Assembly (NCBI GenBank): GCA_900758475.1 | Contig: CAAERQ010000011.1 | Location: 52,486 to 116,485, forward strand | From: an uncultured Collinsella sp. | GTDB lineage: Bacteria > Actinomycetota > Coriobacteriia > Coriobacteriales > Coriobacteriaceae | DNA: 64,000 nt | Direction: 5' to 3' | Shown: in pieces, positions 35,156-44,073 of the stretch | Layout: each line of letters begins with the position of its first letter | Position numbering within the stretch: position 1 is the first letter of the stretch | Made by a program: the position numbers and the translations under genes | Notes under the pieces: model-generated | The model's database searches: none | The model's input: only the letters and a program-made list of their open reading frames with translations | What the model was told of the DNA's origin: nothing

Positions 35156-36028
35156 CTAGGAGAACATGCCGGTGAGGTAATCATTCAGCCGCTTATCCTT
35201 GGGCCGTTGGAAAATCTCGTCGGTCTCGTCGTACTCGACCATATCGCCCATGTAGAAGAACGCCGTGCGATTGGACACACGCGACGCCTGTTCCATGTTG
35301 TGCGTCACGATGACGATGGCGCGCTCGGCCACAATCGACGACATAAGGTCCTCAATCGCCAGCGTCGAGATGGGATCGAGCGCCGAGCAGGGCTCGTCAA
35401 ACAGGATCACGTCGGGGTTGAGCGCGAGCGTGCGCGCGATGCACAGGCGCTGCTGCTGACCGCCCGAAAGCGCGTAGGCGCTCTTGTCGAGCTTGTCCTT
35501 GACCTCGTCCCACAGCGCTGCGCCGCGCAGACTCTCCTCGACCATGCGATCGAGCTCGTCGCGGTCGGTGACACCGTGGCGCTTAGGCGCAAACGTGATG
35601 TTGTCGCGAATGGACTTGCGGAACGGGTTGGGCTGCTGGAACACCATGCCAATGGAACGGCGCAGCTCGTAGGTGTTCTCGGTCTTGGTGTTCACGTTGC
35701 GCCCGCGGTAGTTGATCTCGCCCTCCACGCGGCAACCGCGAATCTCGCGATTCATGAGGTTGAGGCTACGCAAGAAGGTCGACTTACCGCAGCCCGAAGG
35801 CCCAATGAGCGCCGTGATCTCACCCTTGTGGAAGTCGAGCGACGTATTGTGCAGCGCATGGTGGTCGCCATAGTACACGTTGACGTCCTTGGTGGAGAGC
35901 ACGACCTCGTCGCTCACGGCCTTGCCGCTCACGCGCACGCGCTTCTCGCTCTCCCCCACACTCGACAGAAAGTCCTGGGTCTCGGACGATGCCACTTCGG
36001 TTGCGGGCGTTGCTTTCATCTCGCTCAT
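35156..36028 (-). CDS. pstB: Phosphate ABC transporter ATP-binding protein
   Basis: This 290-residue ATPase of the high-affinity phosphate importer has Walker A IGPSGCGKST, the Q-loop FQQPNPF typical of PstB, signature LSGGQQQR, and Walker B ILFDEPCSALD. The first 45 residues are an acidic, unstructured extension not usual in PstB. Its ATG overlaps the pstA stop by four bases (ATGA). It is the last gene of the operon; no phoU follows before the terminator. Confidence 0.96.
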   Translation of the reverse strand: MSEMKATPATEVASSETQDFLSSVGESEKRVRVSGKAVSDEVVLSTKDVNVYYGDHHALHNTSLDFHKGEITALIGPSGCGKSTFLRSLNLMNREIRGCRVEGEINYRGRNVNTKTENTYELRRSIGMVFQQPNPFRKSIRDNITFAPKRHGVTDRDELDRMVEESLRGAALWDEVKDKLDKSAYALSGGQQQRLCIARTLALNPDVILFDEPCSALDPISTLAIEDLMSSIVAERAIVIVTHNMEQASRVSNRTAFFYMGDMVEYDETDEIFQRPKDKRLNDYLTGMFS

Positions 36029-36951
36029 TCGGCCGTCATCTTCCTTGCCAGTTGCTTGCCCACGATACGGGCGACCACGTTAAACAGCAGCACGCAAATC
36101 ATCAACAGCGCCGCGGTGCCCCAGACGATCTGCTGGGCCTCGGGGCTGCCCTCGCCATAGATCTTGTAAATGTGCACGGCGAGCGACTCACCGGGGCGGA
36201 ACACGTTCCAGGCGCAGGTGGGGCTCGACAGGTTGAAGCTCAAGAAGTTCAGGCGAACCGGCGAGCTCATACCCGAGGTAAAGAGCAATGCTGCGGCCTC
36301 GCCAAAGACACGGCCGGCCGAAAGCACGATGCCGGTCACGATGGCGGGCATGGCCTCGGGGATCAGGATGTGCAGCGTGGCTTCCCAGCGGGTAAGGCCC
36401 ATGGCCAGGCACGCATCGCGCTGGGCCTGCGGCACGTCCTCGAGCGCCTGCTGGATCACGCGCACCAGGATGGGAATGTTGAACATGGTGAGCGCGACGG
36501 CGCCGGAGATGATGGAGTACTTCCAGCCCAGCTGCACCGAGAACACCAGGAAACCGAACATGCCGACAACGATGGAAGGCAGCGAGGACAGCGTCTCGAT
36601 GGCGGTGGAAGCGATGTCGCGGATGGGGCCGTCCGGCGCGTACTCAACCAAAAAGACCGCGCCGCCCAGGCTGATGGGCACCGAGATGATCAGAGTGATC
36701 AGCAGCAGATAGAACGAGTCGAACAGCTGGTAGAGTACGCCGCCCTGAGTTCCGTTGGCGCGCGCGGGCTGCGTGAGGAAGCCCGGCTGGAACAGCGTCG
36801 AGATACCCTCGAACAGGATATAGGCCACCATGGAAACGACGATGAGCATGACGATGGCGGCGATCGCCGTCAGCACGCCCGTGGCGATGCGGTCCTGTTT
36901 TTGGACACGCCCGAGTCTCGCCTCGTCGATGTGGATGTGCGTGCTAGCCAC
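36025..36951 (-). CDS. pstA: Phosphate ABC transporter permease PstA
   Basis: This 308-residue inner-membrane subunit has about six hydrophobic helices beginning with GVLTAIAAIVMLIVVSMV. The ABC permease EAA-like loop lies around MGLTRWEATLHILIPEAMP. GTG 36951 is chosen: it overlaps the pstC stop by 8 bases and has a GGGGG site. An upstream TTG at 36975 is possible but lies deeper in pstC. Confidence 0.94.
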   Translation of the reverse strand: MASTHIHIDEARLGRVQKQDRIATGVLTAIAAIVMLIVVSMVAYILFEGISTLFQPGFLTQPARANGTQGGVLYQLFDSFYLLLITLIISVPISLGGAVFLVEYAPDGPIRDIASTAIETLSSLPSIVVGMFGFLVFSVQLGWKYSIISGAVALTMFNIPILVRVIQQALEDVPQAQRDACLAMGLTRWEATLHILIPEAMPAIVTGIVLSAGRVFGEAAALLFTSGMSSPVRLNFLSFNLSSPTCAWNVFRPGESLAVHIYKIYGEGSPEAQQIVWGTAALLMICVLLFNVVARIVGKQLARKMTAE

Positions 36952-37852
36952 GAGCCTTCGCCCCCTTGCGGCCAATGAGATGGATGATCAGGATGAAGAT
37001 GAGGCTCATGCCCATCAACAGCAGACCAAGCGCCCACAGAACATCGTCCTGGGCCGAGCCCTCGGCATAGACCGCCATGGACGTGGTGAGCGTGGTGGTG
37101 ATGGTCGAGGCCGGCGACAGCAGCGACGTCGGCATGGCCTCAATACCGCCGATGACCATGCGCACGGCGAGCGTCTCGCCAAAGGCGCGCGTCATGCCAA
37201 GGATGACCGCAGTCATGAGCGACGGCATGGCAGACTTGAGCACCACGTGCCAGATGGTCTGCCAGCGGGTGTAGCCCAGCGCGAGCGAGCCCTGACGGTA
37301 GCTGTCGGGCACGGCACGCAGGCCGTCGACCGAAAGCGTAGTCATAGTCGGCAGGATCATGACGGCCAGCACGATGGCGCCGGGCAAGATGCCCAGGCCC
37401 GTGCTCACATGGAAAACGCTCTTCATAAGGCCGACAACCACGTGAAAGCCGATCAAGCCAAAGACGACCGAGGGAATGCCGGTCAAAAGCTCAATAAGCG
37501 GCTGAAAGATCTTGGAACCAAACTTAGGCTGGATCTCGACCGCAAAGATGGCAGAGCCGATGGCGATGGGCAGCGCGATAAGCGTGGAGAGCACCATGAC
37601 CGCAAACGAGGTGACGATCAGGGGCAGGGCGCCGGTATAGGGCAGACCGTTTTCGGCTGTGTTGGCCAGGTCCCACTTGGTGCCGGTGAAGAACTCGACA
37701 ACCGAAACGCCATCCTTGAGAAAAGCCGAGAGGCCCTTTTGGGCGACCATGAAGATAAGCGCGGCAACGACAAGCGTCACGAGCGCTACGCACGCGCCCG
37801 TGACGCCCAGGCCCACGTTCTCAAGGTCGCGCTTTGGCAGCTGTTTTGCCAT
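36944..37852 (-). CDS. pstC: Phosphate ABC transporter permease PstC
   Basis: A 302-residue membrane permease with six segments starting GVTGACVALVTLVVAALIFM. The family motif around KWDLANTAENGLPYTGALPL lies in the first periplasmic loop, and the permease loop is ALGYTRWQTIWHVVLKSAMP. It pairs with PstA to form the channel. It starts 25 bp after the pstS stop with a GGAAAGG site. Confidence 0.95.
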   Translation of the reverse strand: MAKQLPKRDLENVGLGVTGACVALVTLVVAALIFMVAQKGLSAFLKDGVSVVEFFTGTKWDLANTAENGLPYTGALPLIVTSFAVMVLSTLIALPIAIGSAIFAVEIQPKFGSKIFQPLIELLTGIPSVVFGLIGFHVVVGLMKSVFHVSTGLGILPGAIVLAVMILPTMTTLSVDGLRAVPDSYRQGSLALGYTRWQTIWHVVLKSAMPSLMTAVILGMTRAFGETLAVRMVIGGIEAMPTSLLSPASTITTTLTTSMAVYAEGSAQDDVLWALGLLLMGMSLIFILIIHLIGRKGAKARG

Positions 37853-37877
37853 TGCAAACCTTTCCGGGGGCGATTAC

Positions 37878-38816
37878 TTATTTAGCAGAGACCTTGCCGC
37901 TGGCGTCCTTGACGACCTTCATGGCAGAGACGGGGATAAAGCCCTGCTCCTCGACGAGCTTGCCCTGGACGTCGTCGGAAAGCATGAACTCCAGGAAGGC
38001 CGTGGTGGCCTCGTCGGCGTCCTTGGAGCAGTACATGTGCTCGGTAGCCCAGATCTTGAAGGAGTCGTCGGTGACGTTTGCGCTCTTGGGCTCGACGCCC
38101 TCGACCTTGACGGCGTTGAACTTGGAGTCATCGAAGTGCGAGAAGTCGAGGTAGGAGATGGCGTTATCGGTGCTGCCCATCTGAGTCTGGACGTCGCCGG
38201 ACTTGTCGAGCTCGGCGTCGCCCTTAAAGTCGACTGCCTCGTCGCCAAAGACGGCAGCCTCGAAGGTGGCGCGGGTACCGGAACCGGCCTTGCGGTTGAG
38301 AACGACGATCTTGGCGTCGTCGCCGCCGACCTCCTTCCAGTTGGTGATCTGGCCGGAGAAGATGCCCTTGAGCTGCTCGAGGGACAGGTCGTCGACCTTC
38401 ACGTTCTTAGAGACGACGGGACCCATGCCCACGACGGCGACCTCGTGGTCGACGAGGTTCTTGACCTGGTCGGCCTCGAGCTTGGTCTCGGCGAAGACGT
38501 CGGAGTTACCGATGGTGACGGTGCCGGCGGCAACAGCGGTCAGACCTTTGCCCGAACCGTTGCCCGAGCCGGAGACGGAGACGTCGGGGTTGGCATCCAT
38601 GAACTTCTCGGCAGCGGCCTCGACGAGAGCCTGGAACGAGGAGGCACCGTCGTAGGTCACCTCGCCGGAGACGGACTCGGCAGCAGCGGCGCTACCCTTG
38701 TCGGCGGCGTCGGATGCGCCTGCGCCGCCGCAGCCAACGAGACCGAGACCGACGATGCTGGCAAGACCACCAGCAAGGCCGAGGAACTGACGACGAGAAT
38801 AAGCCTGATCGAGCAT
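37878..38816 (-). CDS. pstS: Phosphate-binding lipoprotein PstS
   Basis: A 312-residue substrate-binding protein. The signal carries a twin-arginine-like motif SRRQFLGLAGG and a lipobox LVGCGG (Cys at about residue 28), suggesting Tat export followed by lipidation. Phosphate-contact segments include YDGASSFQALVE, NGSGKGLTAV and LNRKAGSGTRATFE. It is the first gene of pstSCAB, with a GAAAGGA site. A PhoP/PhoB-type box was not recognised upstream, so phosphate control is expected from the family, not shown. Confidence 0.95.
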   Translation of the reverse strand: MLDQAYSRRQFLGLAGGLASIVGLGLVGCGGAGASDAADKGSAAAAESVSGEVTYDGASSFQALVEAAAEKFMDANPDVSVSGSGNGSGKGLTAVAAGTVTIGNSDVFAETKLEADQVKNLVDHEVAVVGMGPVVSKNVKVDDLSLEQLKGIFSGQITNWKEVGGDDAKIVVLNRKAGSGTRATFEAAVFGDEAVDFKGDAELDKSGDVQTQMGSTDNAISYLDFSHFDDSKFNAVKVEGVEPKSANVTDDSFKIWATEHMYCSKDADEATTAFLEFMLSDDVQGKLVEEQGFIPVSAMKVVKDASGKVSAK

Positions 38817-39020
38817 GATCTTCCTTTCGTACATGCGAATCGCGGGCACCCTGCCCGCTTTGCTGTTTGGAAAGATACGACCCCGACCGGGCAGCACCCG
38901 CGCCAACTGCGGTTTCTTACGGGCATTTGATAAACCCTTACCGCAAGCGCGGCAGGGCTTTACAAACGAATAACAATCCCGCTGACATGCATGGCCCGCC
39001 TTTTACACCGATAAAAAAAG

Positions 39021-39089
39021 AAGTTGCGGTGAAATAGTTCCTGTTTGGCTGTTAGGCAGCCGATTCTAGGAACTATTCCACCGCAACTT
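39021..39089. repeat. Family A palindromic repeat, copy 2
   Basis: It starts AAGTTGCGGTGAAATAGTTC and ends GAACTATTCCACCGCAACTT, with an inner GGCTG/CAGCC stem. It lies between the Sapep-like peptidase gene end (39112) and the pst operon promoter region. Confidence 0.85.
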
Positions 39090-39111
39090 AGATTGGCAAA
39101 ACGCCGCAACC

Positions 39112-40548
39112 TTAAAGCTCGAGCTCGTTGAGCCTTAAGATCGCAACAATATAGATCTTGAGCGCTTGCTTGAGCTGTTCCTCGTTGGCGCACTCGTTGG
39201 GGCCGTGCATCTGGCCGCCCCACGCGGGCAGCTCAAGGCCGGTCTCCTCGGGGCCAAACGATACGGCGCGGGCAAAGTTGCGCGCGTACGTGCCACCGCC
39301 CATGGCGAAGGGCTCGGCATGCTTGCCCGTAAACTCGTTATAGGTATCAATCAGCGCTTTCACGGCCGGATCGTCGGCAGAGACCGAGAACGGCACCTTG
39401 GTACGACCCACGAGATACGTCACACCAAAGCGGCCCACGAGCGGCTCGAGCTGCTCGCAGATGGTATCGGCGCTCGTGCTGTCGGGGAAACGCACGTCGA
39501 TGACCTGCTCAATGTGGCCATCCGCCACGCGGATGACGCCGGGGTTGCAGGTGAGCGGGCCAAACGCGGGGCTCGTCGCGTCGATACCCAGGCCGCGGCC
39601 ATAGGCGTCCGCATGCACAAAGGCCAGAAACTTGACAAACTCGTGCTCGGCAGGCGTCAGCAGGCGCTCGCCACGGGCGCCAAACGCGTCCTCGGCCTCG
39701 CGCAGGTACGTCACGATCAGGCCGACGGCATTGATCGTTCCCTCAGGCATCGAGGCATGACCGCCAATGCCGTGGGCGAAAATCTGCGCATGGCCGTTCT
39801 CGAGCGCCGTGATCTCCAGGCGGTCGGCGTTCTCAATGGGCGCCGGCAGCTCATCGGCGGCAATCGCGAGCTCGCAGATAGACTGCGACGGAATGGCGTT
39901 GCTCGCCTCGGCACCGCTCCACGACACAATGCGCCCACCGTCGATCTTGGGGCTCACAAACGTCGCCCCAAACTGGCCCTTCTCAGCATTGCAGACCGGG
40001 AACTCGGCATCGGGCGTAAACAGAAAGTCGGGGTTCGCGTGGTTCTCCAGATAATGGTGAACGTCGGACATGCCCACTTCCTCATCGCAGCCCAGCAGCG
40101 CACGGAAGGTATAGCGCGGGGTAATACCGTGCTTGAGCAGATAGGCGCCGGCGTAGAGCGACAGCACGGCCGGACCCTTGTCGTCGATAACGCCGCGGCC
40201 GAGCAGCCAGCCCTCGCGACGCTCCATCGCAAACGGGTCGGTGTTCCAACCGGGGCCGGCGGGCACCACGTCCACATGGCAGATGGTCGCGAGCTGCTTA
40301 TCGCCGCGGCCCGGAATATCGGCGATTCCCACAAAGCCCTCGTCATCGCTCGTCTGGTAGCCGAGCTTCTGCGCGATGCCGAGCGCGCAATCGAGCGCGT
40401 CACGGACCGGGCGGCCAAACGGCGCGCCGGGCTCCGCATCGGCGGAAACTGCCACGGACGGATAACTCACCAACTGCTCGATATCGGCGACGACATCTTC
40501 CCAGACCTCGTCGACATACTCGGCGACGCTCTGCTCCACCTGATTCAT
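39112..40548 (-). CDS. M20 dipeptidase, Sapep/PepV-like
   Basis: A 478-residue zinc dipeptidase. Metal ligands appear in ICHVDVVPAGPGW (His-x-Asp), LLGRGVIDDKGPAVLS (bridging Asp) and LLGCDEEVGMSDV (Glu-Glu), with a final His in MHGPNECANEEQL. The large lid domain between residues 190 and 370 and overall length fit PepV/Sapep. These cytosolic enzymes split dipeptides, including those with D- or beta-amino acids. ATG 40548 follows an AAGGAGGT site. A HAD phosphatase gene is upstream in the same direction. Confidence 0.92.
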   Translation of the reverse strand: MNQVEQSVAEYVDEVWEDVVADIEQLVSYPSVAVSADAEPGAPFGRPVRDALDCALGIAQKLGYQTSDDEGFVGIADIPGRGDKQLATICHVDVVPAGPGWNTDPFAMERREGWLLGRGVIDDKGPAVLSLYAGAYLLKHGITPRYTFRALLGCDEEVGMSDVHHYLENHANPDFLFTPDAEFPVCNAEKGQFGATFVSPKIDGGRIVSWSGAEASNAIPSQSICELAIAADELPAPIENADRLEITALENGHAQIFAHGIGGHASMPEGTINAVGLIVTYLREAEDAFGARGERLLTPAEHEFVKFLAFVHADAYGRGLGIDATSPAFGPLTCNPGVIRVADGHIEQVIDVRFPDSTSADTICEQLEPLVGRFGVTYLVGRTKVPFSVSADDPAVKALIDTYNEFTGKHAEPFAMGGGTYARNFARAVSFGPEETGLELPAWGGQMHGPNECANEEQLKQALKIYIVAILRLNELEL

Positions 40549-40602
40549 GGACGACCTCCTTACCAATGAGCGGCGAGCCTGCCCGCCCCTCACATCACAT
40601 AC

Positions 40603-41265
40603 TTATATAGCGAAAAGTTTAGCAAGCTCGGCCACCGAGTGCACCACCGCATCGGCACCCGCGGCCTCGTGCTCCCCCGGCGCCGCCGCGCCCGAATAGA
40701 TGCCGATACACGGCACGCCCATCGCGTGCGCGCCCTCTACATCGTTAAAGCGGTCGCCGATCATCACGGCCTCGTCGGCCGTCGCACCGAGCGCCGCCAG
40801 CGCATCGCGGACCGAATCTGCCTTGGTCTCGCGCCCCTGCGGCGGATTCATGCCAACCACGGCTTCGAACTGGCAAAGCCCCAGCTCATGCACCATGTCA
40901 ATGCACTTTGCCTCCATGCGCGACGTCGCCACGGCCATACGCTTGCCCTGGGCAGCAAGGCCGTCGAGTAACTCGGGGATTCCGTCGAACACGGGATACT
41001 CCTCCGGCCCCAGTTCGTCAAAAAAGGCGCGGTACTCGTCGGCCACCACGAGCGATTCCTCGCGCGTAAAGCCGTAAAAGTCGTGGAAGCTCTTCCACAG
41101 GGGCGGCCCGATCATGCGACGCAGGTCACCCATCTGCGCCTCCGAAAACCCGCGCGCAGCCAGCGTCTTGCGCGTCGAGGTCATCACCGCCCGGCCCGTA
41201 TCGGCCACCGTGCCATCGAAATCAAACAACACGACCGGCCGCCTGCATATCTCCAGTGCCTCCAT
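40603..41265 (-). CDS. HAD-superfamily phosphatase, phosphoglycolate phosphatase-like
   Basis: This 220-residue HAD hydrolase has motif I VVLFDFDGTVADTG, a helical cap, motif II VATSRMEAK, and motif IV VMIGDRFNDVEGAHAMGVP. It is similar in size and layout to Gph/PpaX enzymes; substrate is not evident. ATG 41265 is preferred because GAGG lies 7 bases upstream; ATG 41271 sits too close to it. Confidence 0.88.
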   Translation of the reverse strand: MEALEICRRPVVLFDFDGTVADTGRAVMTSTRKTLAARGFSEAQMGDLRRMIGPPLWKSFHDFYGFTREESLVVADEYRAFFDELGPEEYPVFDGIPELLDGLAAQGKRMAVATSRMEAKCIDMVHELGLCQFEAVVGMNPPQGRETKADSVRDALAALGATADEAVMIGDRFNDVEGAHAMGVPCIGIYSGAAAPGEHEAAGADAVVHSVAELAKLFAI

Positions 41266-41421
41266 CGGCATTCCTCTTCCCCAGTTGACGATTTCCACAC
41301 CGACACTTCAAACTGTTGACTATTCAACAATTGAACCTAGTAATGTGGAACGACTCTACTATACTTGTCGCACTTTGCTCTCAGAAGGCGGCGCGCAAAC
41401 GCCCCAACGAAAGGTGCAATT

Positions 41422-42282
41422 ATGTCTTTTGCCATCATAACCGACTCCACGTCGGACATCTCCCCCGCCCGCGCCCAAGAGCTCGGCATTTACGTGATTC
41501 CGCTGCATGTGATTATCGAAGGCGAGGACCTGCTCGACCAGGTGCAGATCACCGCCGAGGAGTACGTCGCCCGCATGGCAGGCTCCGAGCAGCTACCGCA
41601 CACCTCGCAGCCGAGCGCCGGTGAGTTCAAGGAGCTCTTCGATCGCGTGCGAGCCGACGGCCACGACAGCGCCATCTTTATCTCGCTGTGCAGTGAGTGG
41701 TCTGCCTGCTACGCCAACGCGTGCCAGGTTGCCGATACCCACGAGCTCGACGTGCGCTGCATCGATTCGCGCACCGGCTCGGGCGCCGAGGGCCTGCTGG
41801 TGGAGTACGCGCTCGCCATGCGCGAGGACGGCCGCAGCCTGGACGAGACCGAGGCGCAGATCCGCGCGACGCTGCCCGACGCCCACCTGCTGCTGATTCC
41901 CCGCACGCTCGAAAACCTCGTTAAGAACGGCCGCGCACCTAAACTCGCCGGCCAGCTCACGCAAATGCTCAACATTCGCCTGGCCGTTTCGCCGGAGTGG
42001 AAATCGGGCGAGATCAAGGCCATCAAGAAGGGCCGCGGCGCCAAGCGCATCGTCGCCAACACCATGGCCGATTGCCTCGCATTTTTGACCGAGCACCCGG
42101 GCTCAAGCGTGCGCGTGCTCACGACCGGCGCCGCTGAGGAACAAGAACTCGTCAACCAGGCGCTCGCGGGCCAGGACTACGTAGACGCCGGCACCGGCCC
42201 CATCGGCTGCACCATCGCGACCCACGTAGGCGTCGACGCCATCGCCATCAGCTACTGCCCCCGCTACCAGCCAACTCGCTAG
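41422..42282 (+). CDS. DegV family fatty-acid-binding protein
   Basis: This 286-residue protein starts SFAIITDSTSDISPARAQE, the classic DegV opening. It has TSQPSAGEFKELFDRV, SRTGSGAEGLLVEYA, and a C-terminal GCTIATHVGVDAIAISY. DegV/FakB proteins bind a fatty acid for phosphorylation by FakA; no fakA is adjacent. A second DegV gene lies at 56364-57254. A GAAAGG site precedes the ATG. Confidence 0.93.
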   Translation: MSFAIITDSTSDISPARAQELGIYVIPLHVIIEGEDLLDQVQITAEEYVARMAGSEQLPHTSQPSAGEFKELFDRVRADGHDSAIFISLCSEWSACYANACQVADTHELDVRCIDSRTGSGAEGLLVEYALAMREDGRSLDETEAQIRATLPDAHLLLIPRTLENLVKNGRAPKLAGQLTQMLNIRLAVSPEWKSGEIKAIKKGRGAKRIVANTMADCLAFLTEHPGSSVRVLTTGAAEEQELVNQALAGQDYVDAGTGPIGCTIATHVGVDAIAISYCPRYQPTR

Positions 42283-42295
42283 GGACGTCCACATC

Positions 42296-42364
42296 AGTTG
42301 CGGTGAAATAGGGACTGTTTTTTGGCTTATCAGCCGCAAATCAGTCCCTATTCCACCGCAACTT
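42296..42364. repeat. Family A palindromic repeat, copy 3
   Basis: It starts AGTTGCGGTGAAATAGGGAC and ends GTCCCTATTCCACCGCAACT, with an inner GGCT/AGCC stem. It lies between the convergent DegV and toxin genes. Confidence 0.85.
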
Positions 42365-42376
42365 AGAAATCGGCGA

Positions 42377-42685
42377 TCAGCCCAGCGGACCCTGAAAAAG
42401 CTCCTGATGAGTGCCCATTCGCACCAGCCTGATCACTGGGTTAGTCTTATGGGGCAGATATAGAACGACCACATCGACCAAGCCATCGGATAGGTGGAAA
42501 TCGATGTGGCCGTTGTAGTTTCCGCCCGGGTTGGAGAGCTCGTGGGCACCGTACTCCGCCGGAAGCGAACCATGTGCCGCAAGCTCGGCAACTGCCGCCT
42601 TAAACTCGGTTTTTAGCTGCGGATGACTCTGCATCGTTCGCTTGTAGTCGGCCTTAAACTGAGCCTCGACCTTAATCTCAAACAT
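42377..42685 (-). CDS. YafQ-type RelE-family mRNA interferase toxin
   Basis: A 102-residue RelE-fold toxin. The C-terminal half contains GHIDFHLSDGLVDVVVLYLP and LVRMGTHQELF. Their histidines and aspartate match the YafQ catalytic set (two His, Asp, and a late His in the GTH motif). It would cut mRNA on the ribosome. Its start is three bases from the antitoxin stop. Confidence 0.9.
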   Translation of the reverse strand: MFEIKVEAQFKADYKRTMQSHPQLKTEFKAAVAELAAHGSLPAEYGAHELSNPGGNYNGHIDFHLSDGLVDVVVLYLPHKTNPVIRLVRMGTHQELFQGPLG

Positions 42686-42688
42686 CGC

Positions 42689-42988
42689 TTAGCCCTCATC
42701 GAGGAATGACATAAGCTCATCGGCGTTGTTGAATGACGGGCTATCGTCCGGCAGGATTCCCAACTCATGAGCTTCGGCGATTACCATGGCACGCCTCGTC
42801 GCCTCGTTGGGCACTTCCGCCCTTCCTACAATCTCAAAAGGAATCTTTCGTTGATTTACCAGCTGCCGAACAGCAAGGTTGAGATACGAATTGAGACTCA
42901 GACCAACCGTATCCAAGAACTCAGTCGCCTGTTCCTTGAGCCCCTCTTCGATGCGAACCGTCGTAGGCTTAACCGTTGCAGTAGACAT
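42689..42988 (-). CDS. RelB/DinJ-family antitoxin
   Basis: This 99-residue ribbon-helix-helix protein starts MSTATVKPTTVRIEEGLKEQ and continues to LSLNSYLNLAVRQLVNQRKI, the DinJ DNA-binding domain. The acidic C-terminus would wrap the YafQ-like toxin. It is the first gene of the pair and probably represses its own promoter. A GAGGAGGT site precedes the ATG. Confidence 0.9.
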   Translation of the reverse strand: MSTATVKPTTVRIEEGLKEQATEFLDTVGLSLNSYLNLAVRQLVNQRKIPFEIVGRAEVPNEATRRAMVIAEAHELGILPDDSPSFNNADELMSFLDEG

Positions 42989-43101
42989 ACGCGACCTCCT
43001 CGCCTCGTCTTTTGCATCAGTATACCCCGTTTAGATGGCAGGCTGACGTTAAATAGCATCAGTCTGCCGTTCACATTGCCATAACAACAGGCACGCTCGC
43101 C

Positions 43102-43860
43102 CTACATCAGCCCGCTCAGGGCAATGTCGACGGCTTCGTTGAGGTCGTCGGTGATGTGTACGAGCTCGGGATCGAGCGGGCTGATCATACCGGCATCCAT
43201 CACCGGGCTGTTGAGCCAGTCGAACAGGCCCTGCCAGTACTCGCTGCCTACCAGCACGAGCGGCATGCGCTTGACCTTGTGTGTCTGCACCAGCGTGAGC
43301 ACCTCGAACATTTCGTCGAGCGTGCCAAAACCTCCGGGAAACACGATGGCGCCCGAGCTGTATTTGACGAACATGGTCTTGCGCACAAAGAAGTAACGGA
43401 AGTCCATGCCGAGGTTCACATATTTGTTGAGCCCGTGCTCGTGCGGCAATTCAATGCCCAGGCCAACTGACTTGCCGTTGACGCTCGCCGCTCCCCTGTT
43501 GGCCGCTTCCATGATACCGGGGCCGCCACCAGTGATGACCGCCACGCCGCGCTGGGCAATCTTACGCCCGACCGTGCGCGCCGCCTTGTAGAGCGGATCG
43601 GTCTTGGGCGTGCGGGCACTGCCAAAGATGGTCACCGCGGGTCCGAGCTCGGCAAGCGCGCCAAAGCCATCAACAAACTCTGCCTGAATGCGCAGCACGC
43701 GCCAGGGGTCGGCATGCAGCCAGTCGGTCGAGTCCTCGGGCGCCAGCAGGTTGGCGTAGGTGTTGTCCTTAGGAATCATGGGGCCGCGCATGACCACGGG
43801 ACCGCGGCGGTACGTCTCGTCGTAGGCAGGCTCGCCCTCGACATTCTCGTTCTTAATCAT
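43102..43860 (-). CDS. LOG family protein (TIGR00730)
   Basis: A 252-residue Rossmann-like protein. It carries TIFGSARTPKTDPLY, the substrate loop GGGPGIMEAANRGA, and PGGFGTLDEMFEVL, the PGGxGTxxE signature of the LOG family. In plants and some bacteria these enzymes release cytokinin bases from nucleotides; in others they act as nucleotide 5'-monophosphate nucleosidases. ATG 43860 with TAGGAG is chosen over the longer frame. Confidence 0.93.
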   Translation of the reverse strand: MIKNENVEGEPAYDETYRRGPVVMRGPMIPKDNTYANLLAPEDSTDWLHADPWRVLRIQAEFVDGFGALAELGPAVTIFGSARTPKTDPLYKAARTVGRKIAQRGVAVITGGGPGIMEAANRGAASVNGKSVGLGIELPHEHGLNKYVNLGMDFRYFFVRKTMFVKYSSGAIVFPGGFGTLDEMFEVLTLVQTHKVKRMPLVLVGSEYWQGLFDWLNSPVMDAGMISPLDPELVHITDDLNEAVDIALSGLM

Positions 43861-43874
43861 GGCTACTCCTATCG

Positions 43875-43924
43875 AGAAAAAGAAAAACGGGCGGGGTCGA
43901 CGCCATGCGCCAAACACCCGCCCG
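43875..43924 (-). terminator. Intrinsic terminator downstream of tgt
   Basis: On the minus strand CGGGCGGGTG pairs with CCCCGCCCG and is followed by TTTTTCTTTTTC. Confidence 0.85.
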
Positions 43925-44073
43925 AACATCAACCATTCGGTATGGTACCCACGATGCATCAAGCGCTTGCAAGCTATCGGTCAGCGGTCGCGCAGACAGT
44001 GTTGGCGAACGTGATGACCGGCCGGCGCTCGCCCCTTGCCGTTGCCCGCGCTCTGCAAGCGCCCGCGCCGCTC